64,000 bases of DNA from Streptomyces lunaelactis (GCF_003054555.1 NZ_CP026304.1:3534001-3598000); one strand, 5' to 3'. Shown: positions 7,848-18,728, numbered from the stretch's first letter. Numbers and translations are program-made. The notes: generated by a model from the letters alone, not told the origin.

Positions 7848-10394
7848 ATGTTCCGTACCGCCCTGCGCAATGTGCTCTCGCACAAGGCCAGGCTGCTGAT
7901 GACCGTACTCGCCGTGATGCTCGGCGTGGCCTTCGTCTCCGGCACCCTGGTCTTCACCGACACCCTCGGCAACGCCTACCGCAAGCAGTCGGCCAAGAGC
8001 TACGACAACGTCGCGGTCGCCGTCACCACCCACACCAGCCAGAGCGACGGCAAGAACGCCGGCGTCGACACGAAGACCCTGGAGAAGATCCGGGGTCTGG
8101 ACGGGGTCGCCGGCGCCACCGGGCGGGTCTCCGGTTTCGCCGGGGTCGCCGACCAGGACGGCAAGCTGATCGGCAACGGCTGGTCCAACACCGGCGCGAA
8201 CTTCGCCCCCGGCAAGGACGGCAAGGACGCCCAGTACAGCTTCACCGACGGCTCGGGCCCGGTGAAGGACAGTCAGATCGCCCTCGACCGGGACTCGGCG
8301 GACAAGGGCAAGTACCGGGTCGGGGACACCGTGCGGGTCGCCACCAACGGTCCGGTGAAGGAGTACACCCTCTCCGGTGTCTTCACCACCGAGGACGGCG
8401 CCGTCAACGCGGGCGGCAGCCTGGTCCTCTTCGACACCCCGGTCGCCCAGAAGCTCTATCTGCAGCCCGGCTTCTTCAAGGACGTCACGATCACCGCCGC
8501 GGCCGGCGCCTCCGACCAGAAGATCCTGGACGCGGTCGGGCCGCTGCTGCCCAAGGACGCCGAGGCGCAGACCGGCAAGCAGCTCGCCGACGACCAGGCC
8601 AGGGAGATCGAGCAGGGCCTGTCCAACCTCAACACGATGCTGCTCTCCTTCGCGGCCATCGCCCTCTTCGTCGGTGTCTTCCTGATCGCCAACACCTTCA
8701 CCATGCTGGTCGCCCAGCGCACCAGGGAGCTGGCGCTGATGCGCGCCGTCGGCGCCTCGCGCCGGCAGGTCAAGCGCTCGGTGATGCTCGAGGCGCTCGT
8801 GGTCGGCGCGCTCGCCTCCGTGATCGGCTTCGTCCTCGGAATCGGTCTGGCGACCGGACTGCGTTCCGCGATGGGCTCCTTCGGCGCGAAGGTGCCCGCG
8901 GGGCCGCTGGTCGTCTCACCCACCGCGGTCCTCGCCGCGCTCGCCGTCGGCGTACTGGTCACCGTGCTCGCCGCGTGGCTGCCCGCCCGCCGGGCCGCGA
9001 AGATCCCGCCGGTGGCGGCGATGAGCAGCGTGCACGCGGTGGCGACCACCAGGTCACTGGTCGTACGGAACTCCATCGGCGGCGTGATCACGCTGCTCGG
9101 CATGGCCGGCATCCTCGGCGGTGCGGCGGCGGCCGGCAGCGATGGCCGCATGCTCATCGGCGCGGGCGCGTTCCTGTCGCTGATCGGCATCATCGTGCTG
9201 ATCCCGCTGCTGTCCCGTCCGGTCATCGCGCTGGCGCGGCCCCTGCTGAACCGGGTGTTCGGGGTTGCCGGCAAGCTGGCCGGCCAGAACGCGGTCCGCA
9301 ATCCGCGCCGTACCGGAGCCACCGCCTCGGCGCTGGCGATCGGCCTCACCCTGGTCACCGGCCTCACGACCCTCGGTGTCACGCTGGGCCAGGCCATCGA
9401 CAAGATGACCACGGACAACATCCGCGCCGACTACATGGTGGCCATGGCCGGCACTGACGCCCTCGACAAGTCGGCGCTCACCGCGCTGGAGAAGGCGAAG
9501 GGTGTCAGCGCGGTCTCCCCGCAGCAGTCCACCTCGCTGGAGATCAAGGACGAGTTCCACTCCGCCTCGGCGGTCACCCCCGGGGATGTGGAGAAGGTCT
9601 TCGACCTGAAGACGGTCTCCGGCTCCATGGCCACGCTCGGCCAGGGCCAGATCGCGGTCGCCGAGAAGACCGCGAAGTCGAACGGCTGGAAGACCGGCGA
9701 CACGCTGCCGGTGAAGTTCGGCGACGACACCGACGGCGGCAAGGCGGAGACGAAGAACCTGACGGTCGGCGCGGTCTACCAGGACAACGAGTTCCTCTCG
9801 CCGGTCGTGGTGTCGACGTCCCTGGTCGCTCCCTTCGAGCCGAAGCCGTACATCCCCGAGATCTGGGTGAAGATGGACGGCGGCGCGAGCGCGGCGAACG
9901 AGCAGGCGCTGGTGAACGCGCTGGGTGACAACCCGGCGATGAGCATCATGGACCAGCAGGACATCCGGAACATGTTCGGCGGCATGATCAACACCATGCT
10001 GAACATCATGTACGGGCTGCTGGGGATGGCCCTGATCATCGCGGTGCTCGGTGTCATCAACACCCTCGCGATGTCGGTCTTCGAGCGCCAGCAGGAGATC
10101 GGCATGCTGCGGGCGATCGGCCTGGACCGCCGGAAGGTCAAGCGCATGATCCGCCTGGAGGCGGTGGTGATCTCGCTCTTCGGCGCGGTGATCGGTGTCG
10201 GACTCGGCTCCTTCCTGGCCTGGGCGATCGGCGAGACGATCAGGTCGGAGATCCCCGGGTACGCGCTGGTCGTGCCGTGGGAGCGGATCGGGATCTTCCT
10301 GCTGCTGGCCGGGGTGGTCGGCGTGCTGGCCGCGCTGTGGCCGGCCCGCAGTGCGGCGCGGCTGAACATGCTGACGGCGATCAAGACCGAATAG
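7848..10394 (+). CDS. ABC transporter permease, FtsX/MacB family
   Basis: An 848-residue permease and partner of the preceding ATPase. The N-terminal transmembrane helix (LLMTVLAVMLGVAFVSG) is followed by a large extracytoplasmic domain (about residues 45-255). Three FtsX helices come next, near 265-390, starting MLLSFAAIALFVGVFLIANTF and including RTRELALMRAVGASRRQV. The pattern then repeats with a second extracytoplasmic domain and a final FtsX domain (MYGLLGMALIIAVLGVINTL, QEIGMLRAIGLDRRKV). This duplicated topology is the usual Gram-positive MacB-like permease. The operon ends at a strong hairpin (10413-10447). Function beyond export or mechanotransmission is not inferable. Confidence 0.93.
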   Translation: MFRTALRNVLSHKARLLMTVLAVMLGVAFVSGTLVFTDTLGNAYRKQSAKSYDNVAVAVTTHTSQSDGKNAGVDTKTLEKIRGLDGVAGATGRVSGFAGVADQDGKLIGNGWSNTGANFAPGKDGKDAQYSFTDGSGPVKDSQIALDRDSADKGKYRVGDTVRVATNGPVKEYTLSGVFTTEDGAVNAGGSLVLFDTPVAQKLYLQPGFFKDVTITAAAGASDQKILDAVGPLLPKDAEAQTGKQLADDQAREIEQGLSNLNTMLLSFAAIALFVGVFLIANTFTMLVAQRTRELALMRAVGASRRQVKRSVMLEALVVGALASVIGFVLGIGLATGLRSAMGSFGAKVPAGPLVVSPTAVLAALAVGVLVTVLAAWLPARRAAKIPPVAAMSSVHAVATTRSLVVRNSIGGVITLLGMAGILGGAAAAGSDGRMLIGAGAFLSLIGIIVLIPLLSRPVIALARPLLNRVFGVAGKLAGQNAVRNPRRTGATASALAIGLTLVTGLTTLGVTLGQAIDKMTTDNIRADYMVAMAGTDALDKSALTALEKAKGVSAVSPQQSTSLEIKDEFHSASAVTPGDVEKVFDLKTVSGSMATLGQGQIAVAEKTAKSNGWKTGDTLPVKFGDDTDGGKAETKNLTVGAVYQDNEFLSPVVVSTSLVAPFEPKPYIPEIWVKMDGGASAANEQALVNALGDNPAMSIMDQQDIRNMFGGMINTMLNIMYGLLGMALIIAVLGVINTLAMSVFERQQEIGMLRAIGLDRRKVKRMIRLEAVVISLFGAVIGVGLGSFLAWAIGETIRSEIPGYALVVPWERIGIFLLLAGVVGVLAALWPARSAARLNMLTAIKTE

Positions 10395-10412
10395 GTCCCC
10401 GCTGTACGCATC

Positions 10413-10447
10413 GGGGCCCCGCGACCGGGAGTCGGTCGCGGGGCCCC
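10413..10447. terminator. Strong hairpin terminator
   Basis: Perfect 14-bp inverted repeat GGGGCCCCGCGACC (10413-10426) and GGTCGCGGGGCCCC (10434-10447) with loop GGGAGTC, followed by TTG. It lies between the convergent permease (+) and methyltransferase (-) genes and can serve both. Confidence 0.88.
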
Positions 10448-10487
10448 TTGCGTGCGCCCTCGTACGGCGGGACTCGGATCCAGGGGC

Positions 10488-11777
10488 TCAGTTCCAGGTA
10501 CGGGCTCGCAGAGGCAGCCCGGAAGCACCGCTCTCCGGGGTCTTCACGGCCAGGATCTGGTTGACGCCGATCCGGTTGCGCTCGAAGGAGACCGCGGACG
10601 CGGCCATGTAGAGCCGCCAGACGCGGGCACGGCCGGGGGTGCTGAGCCGCGTCGCCCGGCGCCGGTCGGCCTCCAGTTTCTCGACCCAGCGGCGCAGGGT
10701 GAGGGCGTAGTGCTCGCGGATCGACTCGACGTCGCGCACCTCGAAGCCCGCTTCCTCGAGGGTGGTGATGGTGCGTCCTACGGGGGCGAGCTCGCCGTCC
10801 GGGAAGACGTACCGGTCGATGAACTCGTCGACGTGGTAGGCGGATTCGTCACGCTCGGGGCGGCGGGCGATCTGGTGATTGAGGAGCCGGCCACCGGGCC
10901 TGAGGAGGAAGAAGAGCTGGTCGGCGTACTCGTGGTAGTGGACGATGCCGACATGTTCGGCCATGCCGATGGAGGAAACGGCGTCGTACGGACCGTCCCT
11001 GACATCCCGGTAGTCCTGAACGCGGATCTCGATCCGGTCGGTGAGGCCCTCCTCGGCGATGCGCTTGCGGGCATAGGCGGCCTGCTCCCGGGAGAGGGTG
11101 ACGCCGGTGACCTGGGCGCCGTACTCACGGGCGGCGTGTACGGCCATCGAGCCCCAGCCGCAGCCGACGTCGAGGAGCCGGTCGCCCTCCTTGAGGGCGA
11201 GCTTGCGGCAGATGAGGTCGAGCTTGTCGCGCTGGGCGTCCTCGAGGCTCCCGCCGTCCTCCCAGTAGGCGCAGGAGTACACCATGGACGGCCCGAGCAC
11301 GAGCGCGTAGAAGTCGTTGCCGACGTCGTAGTGGTGGCTGATGGCCTTCTTGTCGCGGCGCTTGGTGTGCAGCGGCCCGGCGCGCCGCCGGACCTCTTCG
11401 GCGGGCGGGGGCGGCGGGGGCAGTACGCCACCGATCCTCAGCAGCCCGCGCACGGCGGCCCGGAGCCGGGGGTCGCGGACGGGGTGGACGGTCTTCTTCC
11501 CCTGCTCGCCGCGCTCCCAGACGATCCCGGCGAGCAGGTCGAGCAGCTCGTACAGATCGCCGTCGACGTCGATCTCCCCGGCGACCCAGGCCCGGGCGAG
11601 CCCGAGCTCCCCCGGCCGCCACAGAAGCCGGCGCAGCGCGCGCCGGTGCCGGACGACAAGGACAGGAGCTCCCGGGGGGCCGGATTCACTGCCGTCCCAG
11701 GCCCGGATACGGACCGGGAGACTGGCTCCCAGCAACTCCTCGGCAAGAGTGGTCAGCCGCAGCGCGGCGTCGGCCAT
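10488..11777 (-). CDS. Cyclopropane-fatty-acyl-phospholipid synthase-like methyltransferase
   Basis: A 429-residue SAM-dependent enzyme of the CFA synthase/mycolic acid cyclopropane synthase family. Such enzymes add a methylene or methyl group across double bonds of phospholipid acyl chains at the membrane. SAM motif I is LDVGCGWGSMAVHAA (about residue 199). The preceding HYDVGNDFYALVLGPSMVYSCAYW is the family hallmark, and GMAEHVG and HYHEYADQLFFLLRPGG follow. The N-terminal 110 residues form the lipid-binding part (RALRRLLWRPGELGLARAWVAGEIDVDGDLYELL). ATG 11777 follows GGAGG with 8-nt spacing, so the longer frame to 11861 is not used. Whether it cyclopropanates or methylates cannot be told. 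Confidence 0.9.
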   Translation of the reverse strand: MADAALRLTTLAEELLGASLPVRIRAWDGSESGPPGAPVLVVRHRRALRRLLWRPGELGLARAWVAGEIDVDGDLYELLDLLAGIVWERGEQGKKTVHPVRDPRLRAAVRGLLRIGGVLPPPPPPAEEVRRRAGPLHTKRRDKKAISHHYDVGNDFYALVLGPSMVYSCAYWEDGGSLEDAQRDKLDLICRKLALKEGDRLLDVGCGWGSMAVHAAREYGAQVTGVTLSREQAAYARKRIAEEGLTDRIEIRVQDYRDVRDGPYDAVSSIGMAEHVGIVHYHEYADQLFFLLRPGGRLLNHQIARRPERDESAYHVDEFIDRYVFPDGELAPVGRTITTLEEAGFEVRDVESIREHYALTLRRWVEKLEADRRRATRLSTPGRARVWRLYMAASAVSFERNRIGVNQILAVKTPESGASGLPLRARTWN

Positions 11778-11970
11778 GGCGCACACCTCCGTGACGGTGT
11801 TTCCCCAGAACTGCTCCACGCCACGCCCGCAATGGGCCGCATGGTGCAATTCAGTGAACAATGCGACCGCCGTGCCCGCTTCCCCGCGTCAGGCAAGATC
11901 CGGGAAAAATACATGCCCGCATGCACGTGCCGGAGCCCCGTACCGGGCGCGGGCGAAAGTCCCGCGCATG

Positions 11971-12014
11971 CCGAAGGGGCCGCCCGCACCACGGATGGCG
12001 GACGGCCCCTTCGG
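11971..12014 (-). terminator. Hairpin terminator after ndh
   Basis: Inverted repeat CCGAAGGGGCCG (11971-11982) and CGGCCCCTTCGG (12003-12014), 12 bp. An inner GCC/GGC pairing shortens the loop. It sits 28 bp beyond the ndh stop on the minus strand. Confidence 0.78.
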
Positions 12015-12042
12015 GGGTGACACGTACTCAGGCGGACAGGGC

Positions 12043-13425
12043 CTAGGCCTTCGCCTTCTCCGCCTCGTGCTTCGCGGCCGACGCCGCCGGGGCCGGCTTC
12101 GCCGCCTCGTAGAACTCCTCGCGCGGCGACTCCATCGCACCGAGGGAGACCACCTCGCGCTTGAGGAACATCGCCAGCGTCCAGTCCGCGAAGACCCGGA
12201 TCTTGCGGTTCCACGTCGGCATCGCGAAGCCGTGGTAGCTACGGTGCATGTACCAGGCCAGCCGGCCCTTGAGCTTGATCTTCACCTTGCCCATGACGAT
12301 CATCGCGACGCCCTTGTGCAGGCCGAGGCCGGCCACCGCGCCCTTGTTGGCGTGCTCGTACTTCTTCTGCGGGAAGCCGCGCATACCGGAGATCACGTTG
12401 TCGCCGAGGACCCGCGCCTGGCGCAGCGCGTGCTGGGCGTTCGGCGGGCACCAGGCGTTCTCGACGCCGGCCTTGCGGGCCGCCACGTCCGGGACCTGGG
12501 CGTTGTCGCCCGCGGCCCAGATGTAGTCCGTGCCCTGGACCTGCAGCGTCGTCGTGGTGTCGACGTGGCCGCGCGGGCCCAGCGGCAGGCCGTAACGCAC
12601 CAGCGCCGGGTTCGGCTTCACGCCGGCCGTCCACACGATGGTGTTGGAGTCGACCTCGAGGCCGTTCTTCAGCACGACGTGACCGTCCACGCACGAGTCC
12701 ATCGACGTGGAGAGGTAGATCTCGATGCCGCGGCCCTCGAGGTGCTCCTTGCCGTACTGGCCCAGCTTCGGGCCGACCTCGGGAAGGATCTTGTCGGCCG
12801 CGTCGACCAGGATGAAGCGCATGTCCTCGCGCTTGACGCTCGTGTAGTACTTGGCGGCGTCCCGCGCCAGGTCCTCCACCTCGCCGATGGTCTCCGCGCC
12901 GGCGAAGCCGCCGCCCACGAAGACGAAGGTCAGCGCCTTGCGGCGGACCTCTTCATCGGTCGTCGAGTCGGCCTTGTCCAGCTGCTCGAGTACGTGGTTG
13001 CGCAGGCCGATGGCCTCCTCGATGCCCTTCATACCGATGCCCTGCTCGGCGAGGCCGGGGATCGGGAAGGTACGGGAGACCGCGCCGAGCGCGATGACCA
13101 GGTAGTCGAAGGGCAGCTCGTACGCCTCGCCGACCAGCGGGGCGATCGTGGCGACCTTGCGGTCCTGATCGATGGTGGTGACGCGACCGGTGAGCACCTC
13201 GGCCTTGGGCAGTACGCGTCGCAGCGGTACGACGACGTGCCTCGGCGAGATGCTGCCGGCGGCAGCTTCGGGGAGGAAGGGCTGGTACGTCATGTACGAG
13301 CGCGGGTCCACGACCGTGACGGTCGCTTCCGCGTAACGCATCTTCTTCAGAATGCGTCGAGCTGCGTACAGGCCTACGTACCCACCGCCTACAACGAGGA
13401 TCCTGGGACGCTCCGTGGTGCTCAT
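12043..13425 (-). CDS. ndh: Type II NADH dehydrogenase (NDH-2)
   Basis: A 460-residue membrane-associated flavoprotein that oxidises NADH and reduces menaquinone without proton pumping. The FAD-binding fold is at the N-terminus (ILVVGGGYVGLYAARRI). The second nucleotide-binding fold is FVFVGGGFAGAETIGEVED (about residue 170). GDNAQVPD is the FAD/quinone GD motif. The C-terminal region (LAWYMHRSYHGFAMPTWNRK) is the amphipathic membrane-docking part. ATG 13425 (MSTTERPR) is chosen because the flavin fold starts 6 residues later. No good ribosome-binding site precedes it. A probable Rex operator lies 36-51 bp upstream, so expression likely follows the NADH/NAD+ ratio. Confidence 0.92.
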   Translation of the reverse strand: MSTTERPRILVVGGGYVGLYAARRILKKMRYAEATVTVVDPRSYMTYQPFLPEAAAGSISPRHVVVPLRRVLPKAEVLTGRVTTIDQDRKVATIAPLVGEAYELPFDYLVIALGAVSRTFPIPGLAEQGIGMKGIEEAIGLRNHVLEQLDKADSTTDEEVRRKALTFVFVGGGFAGAETIGEVEDLARDAAKYYTSVKREDMRFILVDAADKILPEVGPKLGQYGKEHLEGRGIEIYLSTSMDSCVDGHVVLKNGLEVDSNTIVWTAGVKPNPALVRYGLPLGPRGHVDTTTTLQVQGTDYIWAAGDNAQVPDVAARKAGVENAWCPPNAQHALRQARVLGDNVISGMRGFPQKKYEHANKGAVAGLGLHKGVAMIVMGKVKIKLKGRLAWYMHRSYHGFAMPTWNRKIRVFADWTLAMFLKREVVSLGAMESPREEFYEAAKPAPAASAAKHEAEKAKA

Positions 13426-13460
13426 GCCATCGAGTATCCACCCCCCTAGGAGGGGGTGCT

Positions 13461-13476
13461 CGTGAGCCCCTTCACA
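13461..13476 (-). promoter_or_regulatory. Probable Rex operator (ROP) upstream of ndh
   Basis: CGTGAGCCCCTTCACA matches the Rex consensus TGTGAACGCGTTCACA at 12 of 16 positions, with both TGTGA/TCACA-type half-sites recognisable. It lies 36 bp before the ndh start. Rex represses respiratory genes until NADH rises; ndh is a known Rex target in other Gram-positive bacteria. Between operator and gene (13439-13458) is a C/G-rich inverted repeat (CACCCCCCTAGGAGGGGGTG) in the leader. Confidence 0.7.
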
Positions 13477-13685
13477 AGCTATGGACCCACCTCTGCTACA
13501 CTGCGCGGCCGCCGTGATCGAGGTCATGGCGCCCGAGGGGAACCACGGTGGGGTGGCACACGTTGTTCACCCCTCGTGAGCTGGCCCTAAGGGGTCGCCC
13601 CGAGTGGACCACGGGCCCGGTTCACGCCGCCGTAACACCCGTGGAACCGCCCGGAATGTGCGCTCCGGAGCCCAAGGGACGGGCG

Positions 13686-13708
13686 GCGGGGGGCTTTCGG
13701 CCCCCCGC
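13686..13708 (-). terminator. Hairpin terminator after the eno-divIC-DUF501-ppx cluster
   Basis: Perfect 9-bp stem GCGGGGGGC (13686-13694) and GCCCCCCGC (13700-13708) with loop TTTCG, 107 bp beyond the ppx stop on the minus strand. The 389-bp gap 13426-13814 otherwise holds the ndh promoter/operator. A 75-codon frame (13548-13775) in it has no convincing start or homology. Confidence 0.65.
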
Positions 13709-13814
13709 AGCACCCATCAGGGCCCTTTTCCTTGTGAAGAACTTCACGAAGTTCGTCGCGAGGCGGTCGCCGTAGGGTCGCCCGAGGGCCGTCAGGCGGT
13801 CCCCGAGGGGCCCG

Positions 13815-14741
13815 TCAGGCGATGGACCAGGCGATCCCGTCGAGGATGTCGTGCTCGCTGACGACCACTTCCCGCGCCCCGGTCCGCTGCATGATCGTGA
13901 GCAGGACGAGCGCCCCGGCGGTGATCACGTCGACCCGGCCCGGGTGCATCACGGGGATCGCCGCGCGCTCGTCGTGCGTGGAGTTGAGCAGCGCGCCGGT
14001 GATCTCCTGGACCTGCTCCAGGGAGATCCGCGCGTGATGGATCGCCGCCGAGTCGTACGTCTCCAGGTCCAGTGCGATGCCGGCCACCGTGGTCACCGAA
14101 CCCGCGAGCCCGACCAGGGTGTGCGCCCCGGTGATCGGGACGCTCTCCTCCACCACGTCGAGAGCCGCGTCGATGTCGGCGCGGATCGCGGTGATCTGCC
14201 CCGGGGTCGCCGGGCTGCTCGGGGCGTGCCGCTCCGTCAGCCGTACGCAGCCGATGTCGACGGAGCGCGCGGCGCGGACATGGCCGTCGCCGACGACGAA
14301 CTCCGTCGAGCCGCCGCCGATGTCCACGACCAGGTACGGCTTCTCCAGGTCGGTGCGCCCGGTGAGCTCCTTGGTGGCGCCGGTGAAGGAGAACTCCGCC
14401 TCCTGCTCCCCGGTGATCACCTCGGGCTCGACGCCCAGGATGTCGAGCACCCCTCGTACGAACTCGTCCCGGTTGGACGCGTCGCGCGAGGCGGAGGTGG
14501 CCACGAAGCGGATCTTCTCCGCGCCGTACTCCTTGATCGCGTCGGCGTACTCGCGGCAGGCGGCGAAGGTGCGCTCCAGCGCCTCGGGCGCGAGCCGCCC
14601 GGTCCGGTCCACACCCTGGCCGAGGCGGACGATGATCATCCGCCGGTCGAGTTCGATCAGCTCGCCCGTCTCCGGGTCCGCGTCGGCGACGAGCAGCCGG
14701 ATGGAGTTCGTACCGCAGTCGACTGCGGCGACCCGGGTCAC
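13815..14741 (-). CDS. ppx: Ppx/GppA-family exopolyphosphatase
   Basis: A 308-residue phosphohydrolase of the actin-like ASKHA superfamily. It removes terminal phosphate from polyphosphate or converts pppGpp to ppGpp in the cytoplasm. The phosphate-1 motif is VAAVDCGTNSIRLLVAD (residues 4-20), the phosphate-2 motif VVDIGGGSTEFVVG (about residue 142), and the conserved ITGEQEAEFSFTGA precedes it. At about 310 residues it is the short actinobacterial Ppx1/Ppx2 form lacking the HD-like C-terminal domain. Its ATG overlaps the DUF501 stop by 4 nt, so translation is coupled. Specificity for polyP versus pppGpp is undecided. Confidence 0.92.
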   Translation of the reverse strand: MTRVAAVDCGTNSIRLLVADADPETGELIELDRRMIIVRLGQGVDRTGRLAPEALERTFAACREYADAIKEYGAEKIRFVATSASRDASNRDEFVRGVLDILGVEPEVITGEQEAEFSFTGATKELTGRTDLEKPYLVVDIGGGSTEFVVGDGHVRAARSVDIGCVRLTERHAPSSPATPGQITAIRADIDAALDVVEESVPITGAHTLVGLAGSVTTVAGIALDLETYDSAAIHHARISLEQVQEITGALLNSTHDERAAIPVMHPGRVDVITAGALVLLTIMQRTGAREVVVSEHDILDGIAWSIA

Positions 14742-15271
14742 TTCTTGTCCCCTTCTTCACAAGGTGCCACGCACGGGCCCTTGCTCCACCACTCGGGCAG
14801 CATCGCGATCGCCTCGTCGCCCAGCGGATTGACCCCGGGGCCGGCCGCGAGCGAGTGGCCGACCAGTACGTGCAGGCACTTCACCCGGTCGGGCATACCG
14901 CCCGCGCTGGGGAAGCCCTGCAGCACCTCGATGGCGTCGCGGCGCGTGATGTAGTCCTCGTGGGCGGCGCGGTACGCGGCGGCCAGCTCCGGATCGGTCG
15001 CCAGGCGCTCGGTCATCTCCTTCATGACGCCGTTCGCCTCGAGCGTGCCGATCGCCGACGCGGCGCGCGGGCAGGTCAGGTAGTACAGCGTCGGGAAGGG
15101 GGTGCCGTCGGGGAGCCGCGGCGCGGTCTCGACGACGTCCGGCTGTCCGCACGGGCAGCGGTGCGCGATCGCGCGCAGTCCGCGCGGCGGGCGGCCGAGC
15201 TGCTGCTTGAACGCGGCGATGTCCGCGTCGGTCGGCTCGGTCGGTGCGGTGGTGGGAGGAGGGGTTTCCAT
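14738..15271 (-). CDS. DUF501 domain protein
   Basis: A 177-residue actinobacterial protein of unknown biochemical role. The DUF501 core runs from FKQQLGRPPRGLRAIAHRCP to about residue 160. Cys residues occur in RCPCGQPDVV, YLTCPRA and VKCLHVLVGHSLA; the CPCG pair suggests possible metal binding (inference). It lies between divIC (52-bp gap) and ppx (4-nt overlap). This conserved order downstream of eno points to a house-keeping role near division or phosphate metabolism, but nothing more specific can be claimed. Confidence 0.85.
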   Translation of the reverse strand: METPPPTTAPTEPTDADIAAFKQQLGRPPRGLRAIAHRCPCGQPDVVETAPRLPDGTPFPTLYYLTCPRAASAIGTLEANGVMKEMTERLATDPELAAAYRAAHEDYITRRDAIEVLQGFPSAGGMPDRVKCLHVLVGHSLAAGPGVNPLGDEAIAMLPEWWSKGPCVAPCEEGDKK

Positions 15272-15323
15272 GCCTGCCTTGTTCCAGCGGTGCTTCTACT
15301 GCCGCTACTGCTTCTACGGGCTG

Positions 15324-15803
15324 CTACTGCTTGTTGCGGTCGGCGTGGTCGACGCCGTCCCAGACGTTCGAGTACCAGGGGCGGTCCGCCGTCCCCTCGT
15401 CGGTACTGCGCTGCTCGGCGGCCTCCGGGTCGATCACGGTGTATCCGGTCTCGCCCGGCAGCACCATGTGCAGGTGCTCACGGGCCAGGCGCTGGATGTA
15501 CAGGTTGTCCTGGAGCCGCGCCTTCTCGTCCCTCAGCCGCTCGACCTGCTGCTTGGCCTCGTCCATCCGGCGCTCCTGGTCGGAGATGTCGGAGCGCTGG
15601 GAGACGTACTGACGCATCGGGTAGGCGAGCGCGACGACCAGCGAGCAGACCACCAGGGCCAGAAACGCCGCCCGGCCGGTGAGCCGGGAGCGGCGGGCCT
15701 GCCTGCGGTTCTGCGAACGGTAGACGCGAGCGGCGGTCTGCTCACCGAGCAGCCGCAGCCTGGTCGAGGTGGAGAACCGGTCCTGGTCCCCTTTGCGTGC
15801 CAT
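15324..15803 (-). CDS. divIC: Septum formation initiator DivIC/FtsB
   Basis: A 159-residue bitopic division protein. A basic cytoplasmic N-terminus (RLRLLGEQTAARVYRSQNRRQARRSRL) is followed by one transmembrane helix (AAFLALVVCSLVVALAYP, about residues 45-62). An extracytoplasmic coiled coil follows (DISDQERRMDEAKQQVERL, residues 72-105) and then the conserved LAREHLHMVLPGETGY. Family members bind FtsL and FtsQ at the septum; in Streptomyces they act in sporulation septation. It is the second gene after eno, separated by the large hairpin at 15826-15870. Confidence 0.9.
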   Translation of the reverse strand: MARKGDQDRFSTSTRLRLLGEQTAARVYRSQNRRQARRSRLTGRAAFLALVVCSLVVALAYPMRQYVSQRSDISDQERRMDEAKQQVERLRDEKARLQDNLYIQRLAREHLHMVLPGETGYTVIDPEAAEQRSTDEGTADRPWYSNVWDGVDHADRNKQ

Positions 15804-15825
15804 GGTCTCGCCTCCCCTTTACGCG

Positions 15826-15870
15826 CGTACGTCCCCGGACACGGTACGGGACCGTGGCCGGGGACGTACG
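15826..15870 (-). terminator. Long near-perfect hairpin after eno
   Basis: Outer stem CGTACGTCCCCGG (15826-15838) and CCGGGGACGTACG (15858-15870), then after a single mismatch an inner stem CACGGT/ACCGTG with loop ACGGG. It lies between eno (stop 15932) and divIC (start 15803), so eno is probably largely uncoupled from the downstream genes. Confidence 0.85.
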
Positions 15871-15931
15871 GACGACAGGGCGTCAGGAGCGCGAACGGCC
15901 CCTGCCTCCTCTTGTTTCAGTTCGAGCTTAT

Positions 15932-17278
<1,347 letters not shown>

Positions 17279-17286
17279 CTATCCGG

Positions 17287-17318
17287 CGGGCGGGCATCGG
17301 CCGGCCGATGCCCGCCCG
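17287..17318. repeat. 32-bp perfect palindrome upstream of eno
   Basis: CGGGCGGGCATCGGCC (17287-17302) is followed directly by its exact reverse complement (17303-17318), with no loop and centred on GGCCGGCC. It lies 72 bp before the eno start and 255 bp beyond the rpf stop. It is either the rpf terminator or a structure in the eno leader. The rest of the 357-bp gap 17216-17572 contains a short inverted repeat, CAGGTgaacTACCTG type (about 17364-17378), possibly near the eno promoter. Confidence 0.6.
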
Positions 17319-17572
17319 CTGGGACGAAAAAGGGCCCGAAGACTCGCGACGCCGGACAAACGGCAGGTGAACTACCTGTCGGTAACGCCGAGGAGGGGTG
17401 ACCGGCAGGCGCGAGCGTGGCCGTGACAGGCAGAACCCCGGCCCGGCGCGTACGGGGGAATGCGCGCCGGACCGGGGTGGCTGTGGGGGACGGGGGTCCG
17501 CAGGGTCCGCAGGGTTCGGTGGGCCGCCGGGTCCACCGGAGTCCTGGGGCTCCGGGTCCTCGGGTCCTCGGG

Positions 17573-18435
<863 letters not shown>

Positions 18436-18516
18436 CTCCCCCCGACCGACGGCAGGATTCGGCGTGACGGTCAGTGGTGCCCGCGATGGCGAGCGGTTCA
18501 GACCGTAGACACAGCG

Positions 18517-18548
18517 CTCCCCGATGTTCAAAGGCGAACATCGGGGAG
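18517..18548 (-). terminator. 13-bp perfect hairpin between the two rpf genes
   Basis: CTCCCCGATGTTC (18517-18529) and GAACATCGGGGAG (18536-18548) pair perfectly around AAAGGC. On the minus strand it lies 181 bp after the upstream rpf gene and before the riboswitch, so it probably ends the rpfC-like transcript. The 484-bp gap 18245-18728 also contains the riboswitch and a short GAGACC/GTCTC inverted repeat near 18647; the rpfA promoter must lie between this hairpin and the aptamer. Confidence 0.7.
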
Positions 18549-18728
18549 AAAACGCCCATCCTGCCCCTTGCGGAACATCCGTTTCCGCAGGTGAGGGGCG
18601 GAATGTACGGTTCCGCCGGGCGAGATGCGGCAGTTGGGACAAAGAGACCCTTGTCTCACTTGGACAGACTCGGACATAAGCCCGCGAACCGCCGCCCGCG
18701 CCGCGCCCGAACTGCGCCCGGACTGCGG

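Noticed and set aside
10452..12020. 522-codon plus-strand frame
   Set aside because: It is antisense to the cyclopropane synthase-like gene, whose protein has clear SAM motifs; the plus frame is a GC-bias shadow.
13548..13775. 75-codon ORF between ndh and ppx
   Set aside because: No RBS, and it overlaps the terminator hairpin at 13686-13708; the composition is not convincing.
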